Shown one piece after another: positions 8,416-17,433 of a stretch of 27,255 nucleotides of DNA. This DNA comes from TMED109 sp015660425. GTDB lineage: Bacteria; Pseudomonadota; Alphaproteobacteria; TMED109. The notes beneath the pieces were generated by a model. The model was not told the origin of the DNA. It ran no database searches and was given only the letters and a program-made list of their open reading frames with translations. Location of the stretch: NCBI GenBank assembly GCA_029936295.1, contig JAPYTH010000024.1, positions 1-27,255 on the forward strand. Direction: 5' to 3'. Numbering within the stretch: position 1 is the stretch's first letter; every line of letters begins with the position of its first letter. The translations under genes and the position numbers were made by a program.

Positions 8416-8428
8416 TTTACTAGTTTTT

Positions 8429-8466
8429 AAATAAAAATTGCCGGCTTTTATCTTCAAAGCCGGCAA
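8429..8466 (-). terminator. Intrinsic terminator downstream of hup
   Basis: An 11-bp perfect stem, TTGCCGGCTTT (8438-8448) with AAAGCCGGCAA (8456-8466), has a 7-base loop and a GC-rich core that stands out in this AT-rich DNA. On the minus strand it is followed by TTTTTATTT, the U-tract expected for Rho-independent termination. It starts 16 bases after the HU stop codon. Confidence 0.88.
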
Positions 8467-8482
8467 TAAATTTCTTTAAAAA

Positions 8483-8758
8483 TTATTTATTAACTGATTC
8501 TTTTAAACTTTTACCTGGACGAAATTTTGGTTGTTTAGAGGCGGCTATTTGTATAGATTCTCCAGTTCTTGGGTTTCTACCTGTAGTCGCTTTTCTATTC
8601 GCTACCATAAAAGTTCCAAATCCTACTAGGCGAACTTCTCCACCTGATGATAATTCGTTCCTTATAGAACCAAATACAGCTTCAACTGACTCTGAAGCTT
8701 GTGTTTTAGAAATTCCTGCTGATGATGCTACTGCACCAATTAATTCATTTTTATTCAT
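8483..8758 (-). CDS. hupB: DNA-binding protein HU
   Basis: A 91-residue HU/IHF-family nucleoid protein. It begins MNKNELI, has the helical dimerisation part up to about residue 40, then GFGTFMVANRKATTGRNPRTGE (47-68) covering the signature and the DNA-clasping arm with its conserved RNP tip, and ends with FRPGKSLK. HU bends and compacts DNA as a dimer. Length and position after lon are the normal arrangement. GGGG of the Shine-Dalgarno region lies just upstream of the ATG. The 105-base gap before it holds a 10-bp phased repeat that may affect its promoter. A hairpin terminator follows. Confidence 0.97.
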   Translation of the reverse strand: MNKNELIGAVASSAGISKTQASESVEAVFGSIRNELSSGGEVRLVGFGTFMVANRKATTGRNPRTGESIQIAASKQPKFRPGKSLKESVNK

Positions 8759-8787
8759 AAACCGCCCCTTTATATAGTTATGTAATT

Positions 8788-8824
8788 TAATCTAAAATAA
8801 TCTAATATAATCTAATATAATCTA
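8788..8824. repeat. Four TAATCTA units at exact 10-bp spacing upstream of hup
   Basis: The 7-mer TAATCTA occurs at 8788, 8798, 8808 and 8818, exactly one helical turn apart, with short A/T linkers. The array is 30-66 bases upstream of the HU start codon, where the hup promoter should be, so all units face the same side of the helix. It could be a regulator or HU binding array, a bent upstream element, or a slippage-prone microsatellite. Confidence 0.75.
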
Positions 8825-8863
8825 TTTAATAATTTTTATTAATAAAAGTCAAAGTAATTAATA

Positions 8864-11272
8864 TTAATGTTTTACTATGCTTTCCTGAGTTTCACTAACA
8901 TTATTTTTTCTATTTCTTAAGAATTCATTCTCATCCCATTCTATAGATAAAGGTTTCTTTTCTAAAGCGTGTTCTATAACGTCATCTAGATGAGTAACTA
9001 AAATAACTTCAATATTATTCTTTATTTCATCGTGAACATCTTTTAAATCTTTCTCATTATCCACAGGTATTAATACTTTTTTAATTCCACCTCTAGATGC
9101 TGCTAATAATTTTTCTTTTAACCCACCTATAGGCATTATTCTTCCTCTAAGTGATATCTCGCCGGTCATAGCTACATCGCATCTGACTGGAATACCAGTT
9201 AATGCAGATATCATTGATATAGCTATAGCTGCACCTGCAGAAGGGCCATCTTTTGGTATTGCTCCTTCAGGAACATGAACATGAATATCTTTTCTTTCAA
9301 ATAATGGTGGCTCTATACCAAATTCAACAGCTCTAGATCTTACATAACTTGTTGCTGCCTGGACTGATTCTTTCATAACATCTCCTAGTTGTCCTGTTAT
9401 TTGTTGCCTACCTTTTCCTGTCATAACAACAGCTTCAATAGATAATAAATCCCCACCAAAATCTGTATATGCTAAACCAGTAGTAATACCCAATAAATTT
9501 TCTTTATCCGCAAGACCATGCTTAAATTTTCTAATACCTGCATATTCTTCTAAATTATTTTGAGTAATTTTAACTTCTTTTGCTTTACCTTGAACAATTT
9601 CTTTAATTGCCTTTCTACATAAAGATGCTAATGCTCTTTCTAATCCTCTGACACCCGCTTCCCTAGTGTAATATTTAATTAGATCACCCAATGCTTCATC
9701 AGTTATTGACCATTCTTCTTGATTTAAACCATTCCTTTCTAATTGTGTTTTTATCAAGTGTCTTTTTGCTATTTCAATTTTTTCATTTTCTAAATACCCT
9801 GATAAATTAATTATCTCCATTCTATCCAATAGAGGTCTAGGCATATTTAAAGAGTTTGCGGTTGTTACGAACATAACATCAGAGAGATCATAATCTACAT
9901 CTAGATAATGGTCATTAAAGGAATTATTTTGTTCAGGATCTAATACTTCTAAAAGCGCCGAAGCTGGATCTCCTCTCCAATCTGCACCAATTTTATCAAT
10001 TTCATCTAATAAAAATAATGGGTTCGATGATTTACTTTTTTTAATACTTTGAATAATTTTTCCTGGCATAGACCCTATGTATGTTCTTCTATGGCCTCGT
10101 ATTTCGGATTCATCTCTTACTCCACCTAAAGAAATTCTAACAAAATTTCTGCCTGTTGCTCTGGCTAAAGATTTACCTAAAGATGTTTTTCCTACACCTG
10201 GAGCTCCTACTAAACAAATAATAGGGCCTTTTAATTTTTTAGTTCTAGTTTGAACAGCTAAATATTCTATAATTCTATCCTTAACTTTTTCTAAACCAAA
10301 ATGATCTTCATTTAATATGTTTTCTGCTTCATTCAAATCATATTTAACTCTTGTATATTTTTTCCATGGAATAGAAAGTAACCAATCCAGATAATTTCTT
10401 ACTACAGAAGACTCAGCTGAAGTTGGACCCATACCTTTAAGTTTTTTTAATTCAGATTTAGCTTTAATTTTTGCTTCTTTAGAAAGTTTAATTTTACTTA
10501 TTCTCTCTTCAAATTCAGTGATTTCATCTTTACCTTCATCCTCTTCGGCTAATTCTTTTTGAATTGCTTTCATTTGCTCATTTAAGTAATATTCTTTTTG
10601 AGTTTTTTCCATAGAATGTTTTACTCTTGTTCTGATTTTCTTTTCCGCCTTTATAACAGACAGATCATTTTCAATAAATCCTAGTACTTTTTCAATTCTT
10701 ATAGCAGAGGATAGTTGTTCTAATAAAGTCTGTTTTTCAAACAAAGTAATGTTAAGATGTGCAGATATTATATCAGACATTTTTGAAATATTATTTATAT
10801 CAATTAATGTATTTAAAGCGTCAGTAGGAATTTTTTTATTCAACTTTGTATATGCTTCAAATTGTTCCACTGCAGTTCTTAATAAAGCTTTTTCTTCAAT
10901 CGGGTCTATTACTACTTTATCTAATATAGCAGTGTAATTAGCCTGTATATATTCATCTTTTATTTTAAAATTTTTTATTGATACTCTCTGCTCACCTTCT
11001 ATCAAAACTTTTACTGTGCCATCAGGCAATCTTAATAATTGTAATATTTTACCTAAAGTGCCTACATTATATAAATCTTTAGATTCAGGCTCATCTAGAG
11101 AAGAATTCTTTTGTGTTACCAAAATTATTTTTTTATTCTCATTCATTGCTGTCTCTAATGCTTTAACAGACTTCTCTCTACCAACAAATAAAGGAGCAAT
11201 CATACTAGGAAAAACAACTATATCTCTGAGAGGTATAAGTGGTAATAAATTCATATCATCTTGATTATCCAT
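8864..11272 (-). CDS. lon: ATP-dependent protease Lon
   Basis: A cytosolic AAA+ serine protease of 802 residues from the chosen start. In order: the N-terminal substrate domain (LPLIPLRDIVVFPSM), a charged coiled-coil linker, the AAA+ module with Walker A GAPGVGKTSLGKS and Walker B FLLDEIDK, and the proteolytic domain with the Ser-Lys dyad S678 (KDGPSAGAA) and K721 (GGLKEKLLAA). An upstream in-frame TTG at 11287 is possible. The ATG at 11272 is preferred because GGAG (11283-11286) lies 9-10 bases before it and the protein then starts MDNQDDMN. It degrades misfolded and regulatory proteins. It follows clpX in the conserved tig-clpP-clpX-lon-hup order, with a 89-base gap that could hold its own promoter. 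Confidence 0.97.
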   Translation of the reverse strand: MDNQDDMNLLPLIPLRDIVVFPSMIAPLFVGREKSVKALETAMNENKKIILVTQKNSSLDEPESKDLYNVGTLGKILQLLRLPDGTVKVLIEGEQRVSIKNFKIKDEYIQANYTAILDKVVIDPIEEKALLRTAVEQFEAYTKLNKKIPTDALNTLIDINNISKMSDIISAHLNITLFEKQTLLEQLSSAIRIEKVLGFIENDLSVIKAEKKIRTRVKHSMEKTQKEYYLNEQMKAIQKELAEEDEGKDEITEFEERISKIKLSKEAKIKAKSELKKLKGMGPTSAESSVVRNYLDWLLSIPWKKYTRVKYDLNEAENILNEDHFGLEKVKDRIIEYLAVQTRTKKLKGPIICLVGAPGVGKTSLGKSLARATGRNFVRISLGGVRDESEIRGHRRTYIGSMPGKIIQSIKKSKSSNPLFLLDEIDKIGADWRGDPASALLEVLDPEQNNSFNDHYLDVDYDLSDVMFVTTANSLNMPRPLLDRMEIINLSGYLENEKIEIAKRHLIKTQLERNGLNQEEWSITDEALGDLIKYYTREAGVRGLERALASLCRKAIKEIVQGKAKEVKITQNNLEEYAGIRKFKHGLADKENLLGITTGLAYTDFGGDLLSIEAVVMTGKGRQQITGQLGDVMKESVQAATSYVRSRAVEFGIEPPLFERKDIHVHVPEGAIPKDGPSAGAAIAISMISALTGIPVRCDVAMTGEISLRGRIMPIGGLKEKLLAASRGGIKKVLIPVDNEKDLKDVHDEIKNNIEVILVTHLDDVIEHALEKKPLSIEWDENEFLRNRKNNVSETQESIVKH

Positions 11273-11361
11273 AAAATGTAACTCCAAGTAATTAAAGGTT
11301 AATTTATATTATATACTAAATGTTGTGTATCTTAGAATAAATTTCAAGTCTAAAGTTAAAG

Positions 11362-12627
11362 TTATATTCCTGTTGATTTAATTTTTTGAGACACTTTAGT
11401 ATATATAACCAAAGGATTTTTATCATCATTAATAACTGCTTTATTAATTATAACTTCTTCAACATTAGCTAATTTTGGCAAATCAAACATTGTGTCTATT
11501 AAAGTGCTTTCTAAAATTGATCTAAGTCCTCTTGCTCCAGTTTCTCTCAATAAAGCTCTATCTGCTATTGCCTCCAATGCATCTTGAGTAAAAGTCAATT
11601 TCACACTTTCCATATCAAACATTTTTTCATATTGTTTTATAAGAGCATTCTTAGGTTCTGTTAAAATATTAATTAATGCACTCTTATTTAAATCTTCAAG
11701 CGTAGCTATTATAGGTAAACGTCCGATAAACTCAGGGATTAATCCATACTGCAATAAATCTTGGGGTTCTAAACTTAAAAGAAGTTCTTCGTTTCTTTTA
11801 TTATCTAATATTGGTAGTTCCGCACTAAAACCAATTGAACTTGCAGACCCTCTTTTAGCTATTATTTTTTCTAAGCCACCAAATGCACCAGCGCATACAA
11901 ATAAGATATTAGTCGTATCAACTTGTAGAAAATCTTGTTGCGGGTGCTTTCTTCCTCCTTGTGGTGGTACACTTGCAATAGTTCCTTCCATAATTTTTAA
12001 TAATGCTTGTTGAACCCCTTCTCCACTTACATCTCTAGTAATCGATGGGTTATCTGACTTTCTACTAATTTTGTCTATTTCATCTATATATACAATACCT
12101 CTTTGAGCCTTCTCAACATCATAGTCAGAAGCTTGAAGCAATTTTAAAATTATATTCTCAACATCTTCACCTACATATCCTGCTTCAGTTAAACTCGTCG
12201 CATCAGCCATTGTAAAAGGGACATCCAAAAATCTAGCTAAAGTTTGAGCCAGGAGAGTTTTACCACTTCCAGTTGAACCTATTAATAAAATATTAGATTT
12301 TGACAATTCCACATCATTTGAGCTAGGTTTATGGTTTAATCTTTTATAATGATTATATACAGCTACAGATAATACTTTCTTTGCTAAAGCCTGTCCTATA
12401 ACATATGTATCTAAAAAATCAAATATCTCTGATGGATTAGGAACACTCTTAGATGATTTTAATAAAGATGTGTTACTTTCTTCTTTTATAATATCTGTAC
12501 ATAATTCTACACATTCATCACAAATAAATACTGTAGGGCCAGCAATTAATTTTCTTACTTCATGCTGACTTTTACCACAAAAAGAGCAAAATAATTTATC
12601 TTTATCTTCTTTATCAATATCTGTCAT
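11362..12627 (-). CDS. clpX: ClpX, ATP-dependent unfoldase of the ClpXP protease
   Basis: A protein of 421 residues with the N-terminal C4 zinc-binding domain (C14, C17, C36, C39), which recognises substrates and adaptors, followed by one AAA+ module. Walker A is GSTGSGKT (117-124), the pore loop GYVG (150-153), Walker B IVYIDE (179-183 region), and the RKH loop is at 226-228. The SSIGFSAEL segment holds the IGF tripeptide that docks on ClpP. The length is normal. It starts 46 bases after the clpP stop and is probably co-transcribed. The Shine-Dalgarno sequence is weak. Confidence 0.98.
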   Translation of the reverse strand: MTDIDKEDKDKLFCSFCGKSQHEVRKLIAGPTVFICDECVELCTDIIKEESNTSLLKSSKSVPNPSEIFDFLDTYVIGQALAKKVLSVAVYNHYKRLNHKPSSNDVELSKSNILLIGSTGSGKTLLAQTLARFLDVPFTMADATSLTEAGYVGEDVENIILKLLQASDYDVEKAQRGIVYIDEIDKISRKSDNPSITRDVSGEGVQQALLKIMEGTIASVPPQGGRKHPQQDFLQVDTTNILFVCAGAFGGLEKIIAKRGSASSIGFSAELPILDNKRNEELLLSLEPQDLLQYGLIPEFIGRLPIIATLEDLNKSALINILTEPKNALIKQYEKMFDMESVKLTFTQDALEAIADRALLRETGARGLRSILESTLIDTMFDLPKLANVEEVIINKAVINDDKNPLVIYTKVSQKIKSTGI

Positions 12628-12673
12628 TTAACATACCAAAAATTCTATTTTAATAATTATCCTAATCTTATAA

Positions 12674-13288
12674 CTATCTTTTTTCAACAATTTCGTCTAT
12701 TAAACCTAACTTTTTAGCTTCAGTTGGATTTAGAAATTTATCTCTATCTAATATTTCAGTAATCTTTTTTACAGTTTGCCCCGTATGTTTACTGTAAATA
12801 GTATTTAAACGATTTTTTAAGTCTAAAATTTCTTTAGCGTGTATTTCTATATCTGTAGCTTGCCCTTGGAATCCACCTGAAGGCTGATGAACCATTATTC
12901 TGGAATTAGGTAAGGCAAATCTTTGTCCTTTTTCACCTGCAGATAATAAAAGTGACCCCATTGAAGCAGCCTGTCCCACACACATAGTAGACACTGCTGG
13001 TTTAATATATTGCATAGTATCATATATTGCCAGACCAGAAGAAACTATACCCCCTGGAGAATTAATATATATTGATATAGATTTATCTGGGTTTTCTGCT
13101 TCTAAAAATAGTAACTGAGCAATTATTACAGTCGCCATTTCATCGTGAAATCCCCCTGTAATAAATATGATGCGTTCTTTTAATAGCCTTGAAAAAATAT
13201 CATAGGCTCTTTCACCTCTTCCAGATTGTTCTACCACCATGGGTATTAGAGAACTCATTTTTATATCCTTGTTTTTATCTATAATCAT
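12674..13288 (-). CDS. clpP: ClpP, proteolytic subunit of the Clp protease
   Basis: A 204-residue serine peptidase (S14) that forms the double-heptamer proteolytic chamber with ClpX. The catalytic triad is S109 (GQAASMGS), H134 (RIMVHQPSGG) and D183 (LDRDKF), with the same spacings (25 and 49) as E. coli ClpP. The oxyanion strand SPGG is at 77-80. A short N-terminal extension before LIPMVVEQ matches the propeptide region. The start ATG has a strong GGGGAGG six bases upstream. It lies 22 bases from the tig stop, on the same strand. Confidence 0.98.
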   Translation of the reverse strand: MIIDKNKDIKMSSLIPMVVEQSGRGERAYDIFSRLLKERIIFITGGFHDEMATVIIAQLLFLEAENPDKSISIYINSPGGIVSSGLAIYDTMQYIKPAVSTMCVGQAASMGSLLLSAGEKGQRFALPNSRIMVHQPSGGFQGQATDIEIHAKEILDLKNRLNTIYSKHTGQTVKKITEILDRDKFLNPTEAKKLGLIDEIVEKR

Positions 13289-13310
13289 ATCATACCTCCC
13301 CTAACATATT

Positions 13311-14732
13311 TTATTTCTTAGCTTTTGCCTTAGGATTAGTTTTTATAATTTTCTTAGTTACAACTTTTTTAGTCTTAGCCTTACTAGAAGGTTTAGTAGT
13401 TGGATCAGGTATAACATTATCCTCAAATAATTTATCCGCTGAAACTTTAATATCTTTTATAGAACATTTACTAATAATATGGTCTACAACTTTTTCTTCA
13501 AAAATAGGAGCTCTGATTGCATTAGCTGCTTCTGGATTTTTTTGATAAAATTCTAGCATCTTGTTTTCCTCACCTGGATATTTTCTAGCTTCTTGCATAA
13601 CAGCAGCTTTAATTTCATCCTCCGTTACAGTAATTTTATTGACATCTCCTATTTTAGCCATAAGCAAGCCTAATCTAACTCTTCTCTCAGCTATCTCATT
13701 ATATTCTTTCTTTAAAACAGAATCTTTTTTTCCTTTATCAATATCATCAATTACTCCAGCTTTTCTATCTTGTTCAAACCTATCCCAAATAACCTTACTT
13801 TCATTTTCTAACATTTTATTAGGTATTTCAAAAGAATATTGCTTAGATAGTTTATCTAATAAATCTCTTTTAATTCTGTTTCTAGAAGTATTTTTATAGT
13901 TAATTTCTATCTGACTTTTAACTGCAGCTTTTAATGCTTTTAAATCTGGTAAACCCATTCGTGTTGCTAATTCTTCATTTATCTTGGCTTTCTCTGCCTC
14001 TAATATATCTTTTATTACTACTTCAAATTTAGCAGGTTTTCCAGAAAGCTCAGCTTTTTGATATTTTTTAGGAAAATTTACTTCAACATTTTTCTTATCA
14101 TTAATATTTAATCCTATTAATTGGTCTTCAAATCCAGGTATCATTTGCCCTGAACCTAACTCTAATCTGTGATTTTCTGCACTACCTCCTTCAAATATCT
14201 TACCCTCCAAATAACCTTTAAAATCAATTAAAACAGAATCACCAATTTTTGACTTGCGTTTCTTTTTAAGTGGTGTGTATGATTTTTGATTGCTTGCAAT
14301 ATCTTCTAAAGCTTTGTTTATATCACCTGCTTCAACATCTGCTACTAAGCGATCAAATTTAAGCTTAGAAAAATCTTCTACTTTTATTTCTGGCATTACT
14401 TCTATGTTAACAGTAAATTTGACATCATTACCATCTAAAGGTTTCCCTTCAAAATCCACTTTTGGTTGCATAGCTGGTTTAATTTTTTTATCTGTAAAGA
14501 GTTTCCTCATACTGTCAGAAACTTGTTTTTCTACAATTTCACCTGAAACTTGTGTTCCAAAACGACTCTTAACTATAGCCATAGGAACTTTACCAGGTCT
14601 AAACCCATCTATCTTGGCTGTAGCAGCTACTTCGGTTAATCTCGCTTCAATAGCTTTATTTATAGTATCTGAAGGTATTACTATCTTATATGATTTATTT
14701 AATCCTTCATTTTTTAATTCAGTTACCTTCAT
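13311..14732 (-). CDS. tig: Trigger factor, ribosome-associated chaperone
   Basis: A 473-residue protein with the three trigger-factor domains. The N-terminal ribosome-binding domain has the signature GFRPGKVP (43-50), an FKBP-type peptidyl-prolyl isomerase domain spans about 162-250 (GDSVLIDFKGYLEGK, PGFEDQL), and the helical C-terminal chaperone domain follows. The last 31 residues (443-473) are a basic tail with 12 lysines, absent from E. coli trigger factor (432 residues); extended tails are known in alphaproteobacterial homologues. AGGGA six bases before the ATG supports the start. The tRNA-Leu gene lies 17 bases upstream on the same strand, so both may share a transcript. Confidence 0.97.
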   Translation of the reverse strand: MKVTELKNEGLNKSYKIVIPSDTINKAIEARLTEVAATAKIDGFRPGKVPMAIVKSRFGTQVSGEIVEKQVSDSMRKLFTDKKIKPAMQPKVDFEGKPLDGNDVKFTVNIEVMPEIKVEDFSKLKFDRLVADVEAGDINKALEDIASNQKSYTPLKKKRKSKIGDSVLIDFKGYLEGKIFEGGSAENHRLELGSGQMIPGFEDQLIGLNINDKKNVEVNFPKKYQKAELSGKPAKFEVVIKDILEAEKAKINEELATRMGLPDLKALKAAVKSQIEINYKNTSRNRIKRDLLDKLSKQYSFEIPNKMLENESKVIWDRFEQDRKAGVIDDIDKGKKDSVLKKEYNEIAERRVRLGLLMAKIGDVNKITVTEDEIKAAVMQEARKYPGEENKMLEFYQKNPEAANAIRAPIFEEKVVDHIISKCSIKDIKVSADKLFEDNVIPDPTTKPSSKAKTKKVVTKKIIKTNPKAKAKK

Positions 14733-14749
14733 AATTATTCCCTAGTATA

Positions 14750-14834
14750 TGGTGCGGATGAAGGGACTTGAACCCCCACGCCTTACGGCACTAGAACCTA
14801 AATCTAGCGTGTCTGCCAATTTCACCACATCCGC
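14750..14834 (-). tRNA. tRNA-Leu (anticodon TAG)
   Basis: A class II tRNA of 85 bases including the encoded CCA. On the minus strand the acceptor GCGGATG pairs with CATCCGC, the anticodon loop TTTAGGT gives anticodon TAG, a short variable arm (TGCCGTAAGGCGT region) is present, and the T loop is TTCAAGT. It lies immediately upstream of tig in the same direction. Confidence 0.96.
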
Positions 14835-14932
14835 ATGTAATAAATTGATAGTTATAAAAATAGTTTTATATATTATCTTATGTAATCTAGCTACACTTTA
14901 ATGAAAATAATATTATAATTAATATGTGAATA

Positions 14933-17293
14933 TTACAATACTTGTGCACATGCATCTACTATTGCATCTGCATCTATTGAATAATTATGGAATAAGTCTT
15001 TTAAATTTCCAGATTGTCCAAACTCATCAACACCTAGCGAAATAGTTTTTTTACCCACCGCTCCTCCTATCCAAGTCAAGGATGAAGAATGTGCATCCAT
15101 AATAGACACAATAACACTATTTTTTTCAGTATCCGTAAATAATTCTTCAATACGTGATACTATTTTAATACCCTTAGATCGTTCTTTTTGAGATGCTCTC
15201 CAGTTTTTGTATAGTCTATCAGATGAAGTAATAGACAATATAGAAATATTAAGATCATCTTCTTGAAGGATTTTTACAGCCTCAAATACCTCTGTGGCCA
15301 TAACTCCAGAAAAAATAATAGTAATATTACTTTTATTTTTAGGTTTTTCTAACCAGTAACCACCTGATAATATTTGTTCTTCTAAATCTTTATTAACTTG
15401 TCTTTTAATCTGTGAAATATTTCTAGTAGATAACCTTAGATAAACAGAACTACCTTCTGTATCTTGCATATAGGAAAAAGCATACCTTAAAATTACTTCT
15501 AGTTCATCTGCATAAGTAGGTTCAAACATTAAAAGATTGGGCTGTCCAATACCAATTAAAGGAGTAATAATAGACTGATGAGCTCCACCCTCAGGACCTA
15601 AGGATATACCTGATGGAGTTGCAACCAATAAAAACCTTGCATCTTGATAAACGGCATAATTTAAGGCATCAAGTCCACGCGAAATAAATGTGTCATAAAT
15701 CGTTCCAATTGGTATTAATGAGCTTCCAAACATTCTATCTGATAAACCAGCAGCGCCTAAAGCTAAAAATAAATTATTCTCAGCTATACCCAATTCAAAA
15801 TGCTGTCCCTTAGGGGAAACGTGCCATTTTTGTGCTGAAATTACTTTTTCATTATGAAAAACATCTACTTTATGTTCTCTATTATAAATTTGCTTTTGAT
15901 TTACCCATCCTCCTAGACTAGTCGAAACTGTTACATCTGGAGAAAACGTTACTATTTTTTTACTTAAATCAGATTCTTCTTTACCTATTTCATTTAAGAT
16001 CCTTCCAAATACTTCTTGAGTATTAGAATTTTCTGCATTTTTATAAACAAGTTTGTCAGGTATAGCTATTTTATTATCATTATAAAATCTCTTATTACCT
16101 TTATAAAAAGGAGTTTTTGATAAAAATTCTAATATTAAGTCTTTTGAGGAATTTAAACCTGAAAAATACTCCCATTCCTCGCCATCATTTATATTTAAAC
16201 TCTTTTTATAGCTTCTTATTTGGTCGTTATTCATTAAACCAGCATGATTATCTTTATGACCAGCCAATGGTAATCCAAAACCTTTAATGGTATAAGCAAT
16301 AAAGCAAGTAGGAGTATCATCTGTATCAGCCTCAATAAATGCTTCTAATACTGCCTCGACATCATTACCCGCAAGATTAGACATAGTTTCATTTAATTCT
16401 TCATCACTAAGAGATTCAACAATATTTATTGAATCTTTATGTTTTTTTAAATCTTTCATTAAATGTTCACGCCATCCTTTACTACCCATATAAGAAAGCG
16501 CTGAGTATAAATCATTAGGACATTTATCTATCCAATTTAAAATTTTATTTCCACCTTTAATCTTAGATAATTTTTGTAACTTTTTGCCATATTTTAGAGT
16601 AATAACTCTCCAACCCATTGAAGCAAATAATTCATCAATTTTTAAATGCAGTTTATCAGCTACTACAGCATCTAAAGACTGCCTGTTATAGTCAATTACC
16701 CACCAACAATTTCTAACATTTTGTTTAGCTCCCTCTAATAGAGCTTCATAAATATTTCCTTCATCTAATTCAGCATCACCAAGTAATGCCACCATTTTTC
16801 CAGATTTAAAATCTTTTTGAATAAAATCATGTTGAGTTATATAATCCTGAATTAAAGAACCAAATATTGTTATTGCACCTCCTAGCCCTACAGAGCCAGT
16901 AGAATAATCAACATCGTCTGTATCTTTAGTTCTTGATGGATAGGATTGAGCTCCACCAAAAGCTCTAAAATTTTCTAATTTATCTTTTGATTGATTCCCT
17001 AACAAGTATTGTATGGAATGAAAAACTGGTGCTGCATGAGGCTTAACTGCAACTCTATCTTCAGATTTTAAAATTTTAAAATATAATGCCACCATAATAG
17101 AAATTATTGAAGCTGATGATGCTTGGTGCCCACCAACCTTTATCCCATCCAAGGATGGTCTAATATGATTTGCATTATGAATCATCCAGGCAGAAAGCCA
17201 TGAAACTTTTTTTTCAATATCTTTTAAGATTATCAAATCTTTAACAGAAAGTTTTTGTGAATTAGAAATTTGTGATAATTTATTATTCTTCAT
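14933..17293 (-). CDS. AceE/transketolase-family thiamine-diphosphate enzyme, probable 2-oxo-acid dehydrogenase E1 (MdeB-like)
   Basis: A 786-residue ThDP enzyme with the layout of homodimeric pyruvate dehydrogenase E1 (E. coli AceE, 887). Visible are GGH near residue 56, a ThDP/Mg motif GDAELDEGN (from 172) continuing to DYN near 203, the Glu-containing FELGIAENN segment of the pyrimidine domain, GPEGGAHQS, and a C-terminal GVDEFGQSGNLKDLF matching the AceE C-terminal domain. The start is ATG 17293 with GAGG five bases upstream; in-frame TTG 17332 and ATG 17323 lack this. No E2 or E3 gene is nearby. Divergence from an Lrp-type regulator matches mdeB/mdeR of P. putida, where MdeB prefers 2-oxobutyrate. 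The substrate here is inferred. Confidence 0.83.
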   Translation of the reverse strand: MKNNKLSQISNSQKLSVKDLIILKDIEKKVSWLSAWMIHNANHIRPSLDGIKVGGHQASSASIISIMVALYFKILKSEDRVAVKPHAAPVFHSIQYLLGNQSKDKLENFRAFGGAQSYPSRTKDTDDVDYSTGSVGLGGAITIFGSLIQDYITQHDFIQKDFKSGKMVALLGDAELDEGNIYEALLEGAKQNVRNCWWVIDYNRQSLDAVVADKLHLKIDELFASMGWRVITLKYGKKLQKLSKIKGGNKILNWIDKCPNDLYSALSYMGSKGWREHLMKDLKKHKDSINIVESLSDEELNETMSNLAGNDVEAVLEAFIEADTDDTPTCFIAYTIKGFGLPLAGHKDNHAGLMNNDQIRSYKKSLNINDGEEWEYFSGLNSSKDLILEFLSKTPFYKGNKRFYNDNKIAIPDKLVYKNAENSNTQEVFGRILNEIGKEESDLSKKIVTFSPDVTVSTSLGGWVNQKQIYNREHKVDVFHNEKVISAQKWHVSPKGQHFELGIAENNLFLALGAAGLSDRMFGSSLIPIGTIYDTFISRGLDALNYAVYQDARFLLVATPSGISLGPEGGAHQSIITPLIGIGQPNLLMFEPTYADELEVILRYAFSYMQDTEGSSVYLRLSTRNISQIKRQVNKDLEEQILSGGYWLEKPKNKSNITIIFSGVMATEVFEAVKILQEDDLNISILSITSSDRLYKNWRASQKERSKGIKIVSRIEELFTDTEKNSVIVSIMDAHSSSLTWIGGAVGKKTISLGVDEFGQSGNLKDLFHNYSIDADAIVDACAQVL

Positions 17294-17336
17294 TAAAACC
17301 TCAGATTTTGTATATAATCCCATATAATACAAATAA

Positions 17337-17350
17337 TTAATAATTATTAA
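17337..17350. promoter_or_regulatory. 14-bp AT palindrome between the E1-like and Lrp genes
   Basis: TTAATAATTATTAA is a perfect 14-bp palindrome in the 140-base divergent gap, close to the E1-like gene. Lrp/AsnC proteins bind AT-rich dyads near their own genes, so it is a candidate autoregulatory site. Palindromes made only of A and T are common here, so the evidence is weak. Confidence 0.25.
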
Positions 17351-17351
17351 A

Positions 17352-17379
17352 TTGCAAATATAGCTAAAAATGGTATTAA
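17352..17379 (+). promoter_or_regulatory. Possible sigma-70 promoter for the Lrp-nnr unit
   Basis: TTGCAA (17352-17357) and TATTAA (17374-17379) are spaced 16 bases and end 54 bases before the Lrp start codon. Each hexamer matches 4 of 6 consensus positions. The palindrome at 17337-17350 sits just upstream. Confidence 0.35.
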
Positions 17380-17433
17380 TAAAGCAATAAAATAATAGTA
17401 ATTAATATCTTATTAACATAAAATTGTGAAACA

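Noticed and set aside
8788..8824. CRISPR-like array
   Set aside because: The units are 7 bases at 10-base spacing with no unique spacers; no cas gene is present.
11308..11313. TATAAT as the lon promoter -10
   Set aside because: The hexamer is perfect on the minus strand, but no acceptable -35 lies 16-18 bases upstream. The nearest (TTGAAA at 11342-11347) is 28 bases away, so it was not listed as a promoter.
14290..14745. 151-codon open frame on the plus strand inside tig
   Set aside because: It is antisense to the well-supported trigger factor gene, has a composition typical of a reverse-strand shadow (Ser/Leu/Ile-rich, no domain), and runs into the tRNA-Leu boundary.
17323..17332. TTG 17332 or ATG 17323 as start of the E1-like gene
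   Set aside because: Neither has a ribosome site, whereas ATG 17293 has GAGG five bases upstream.
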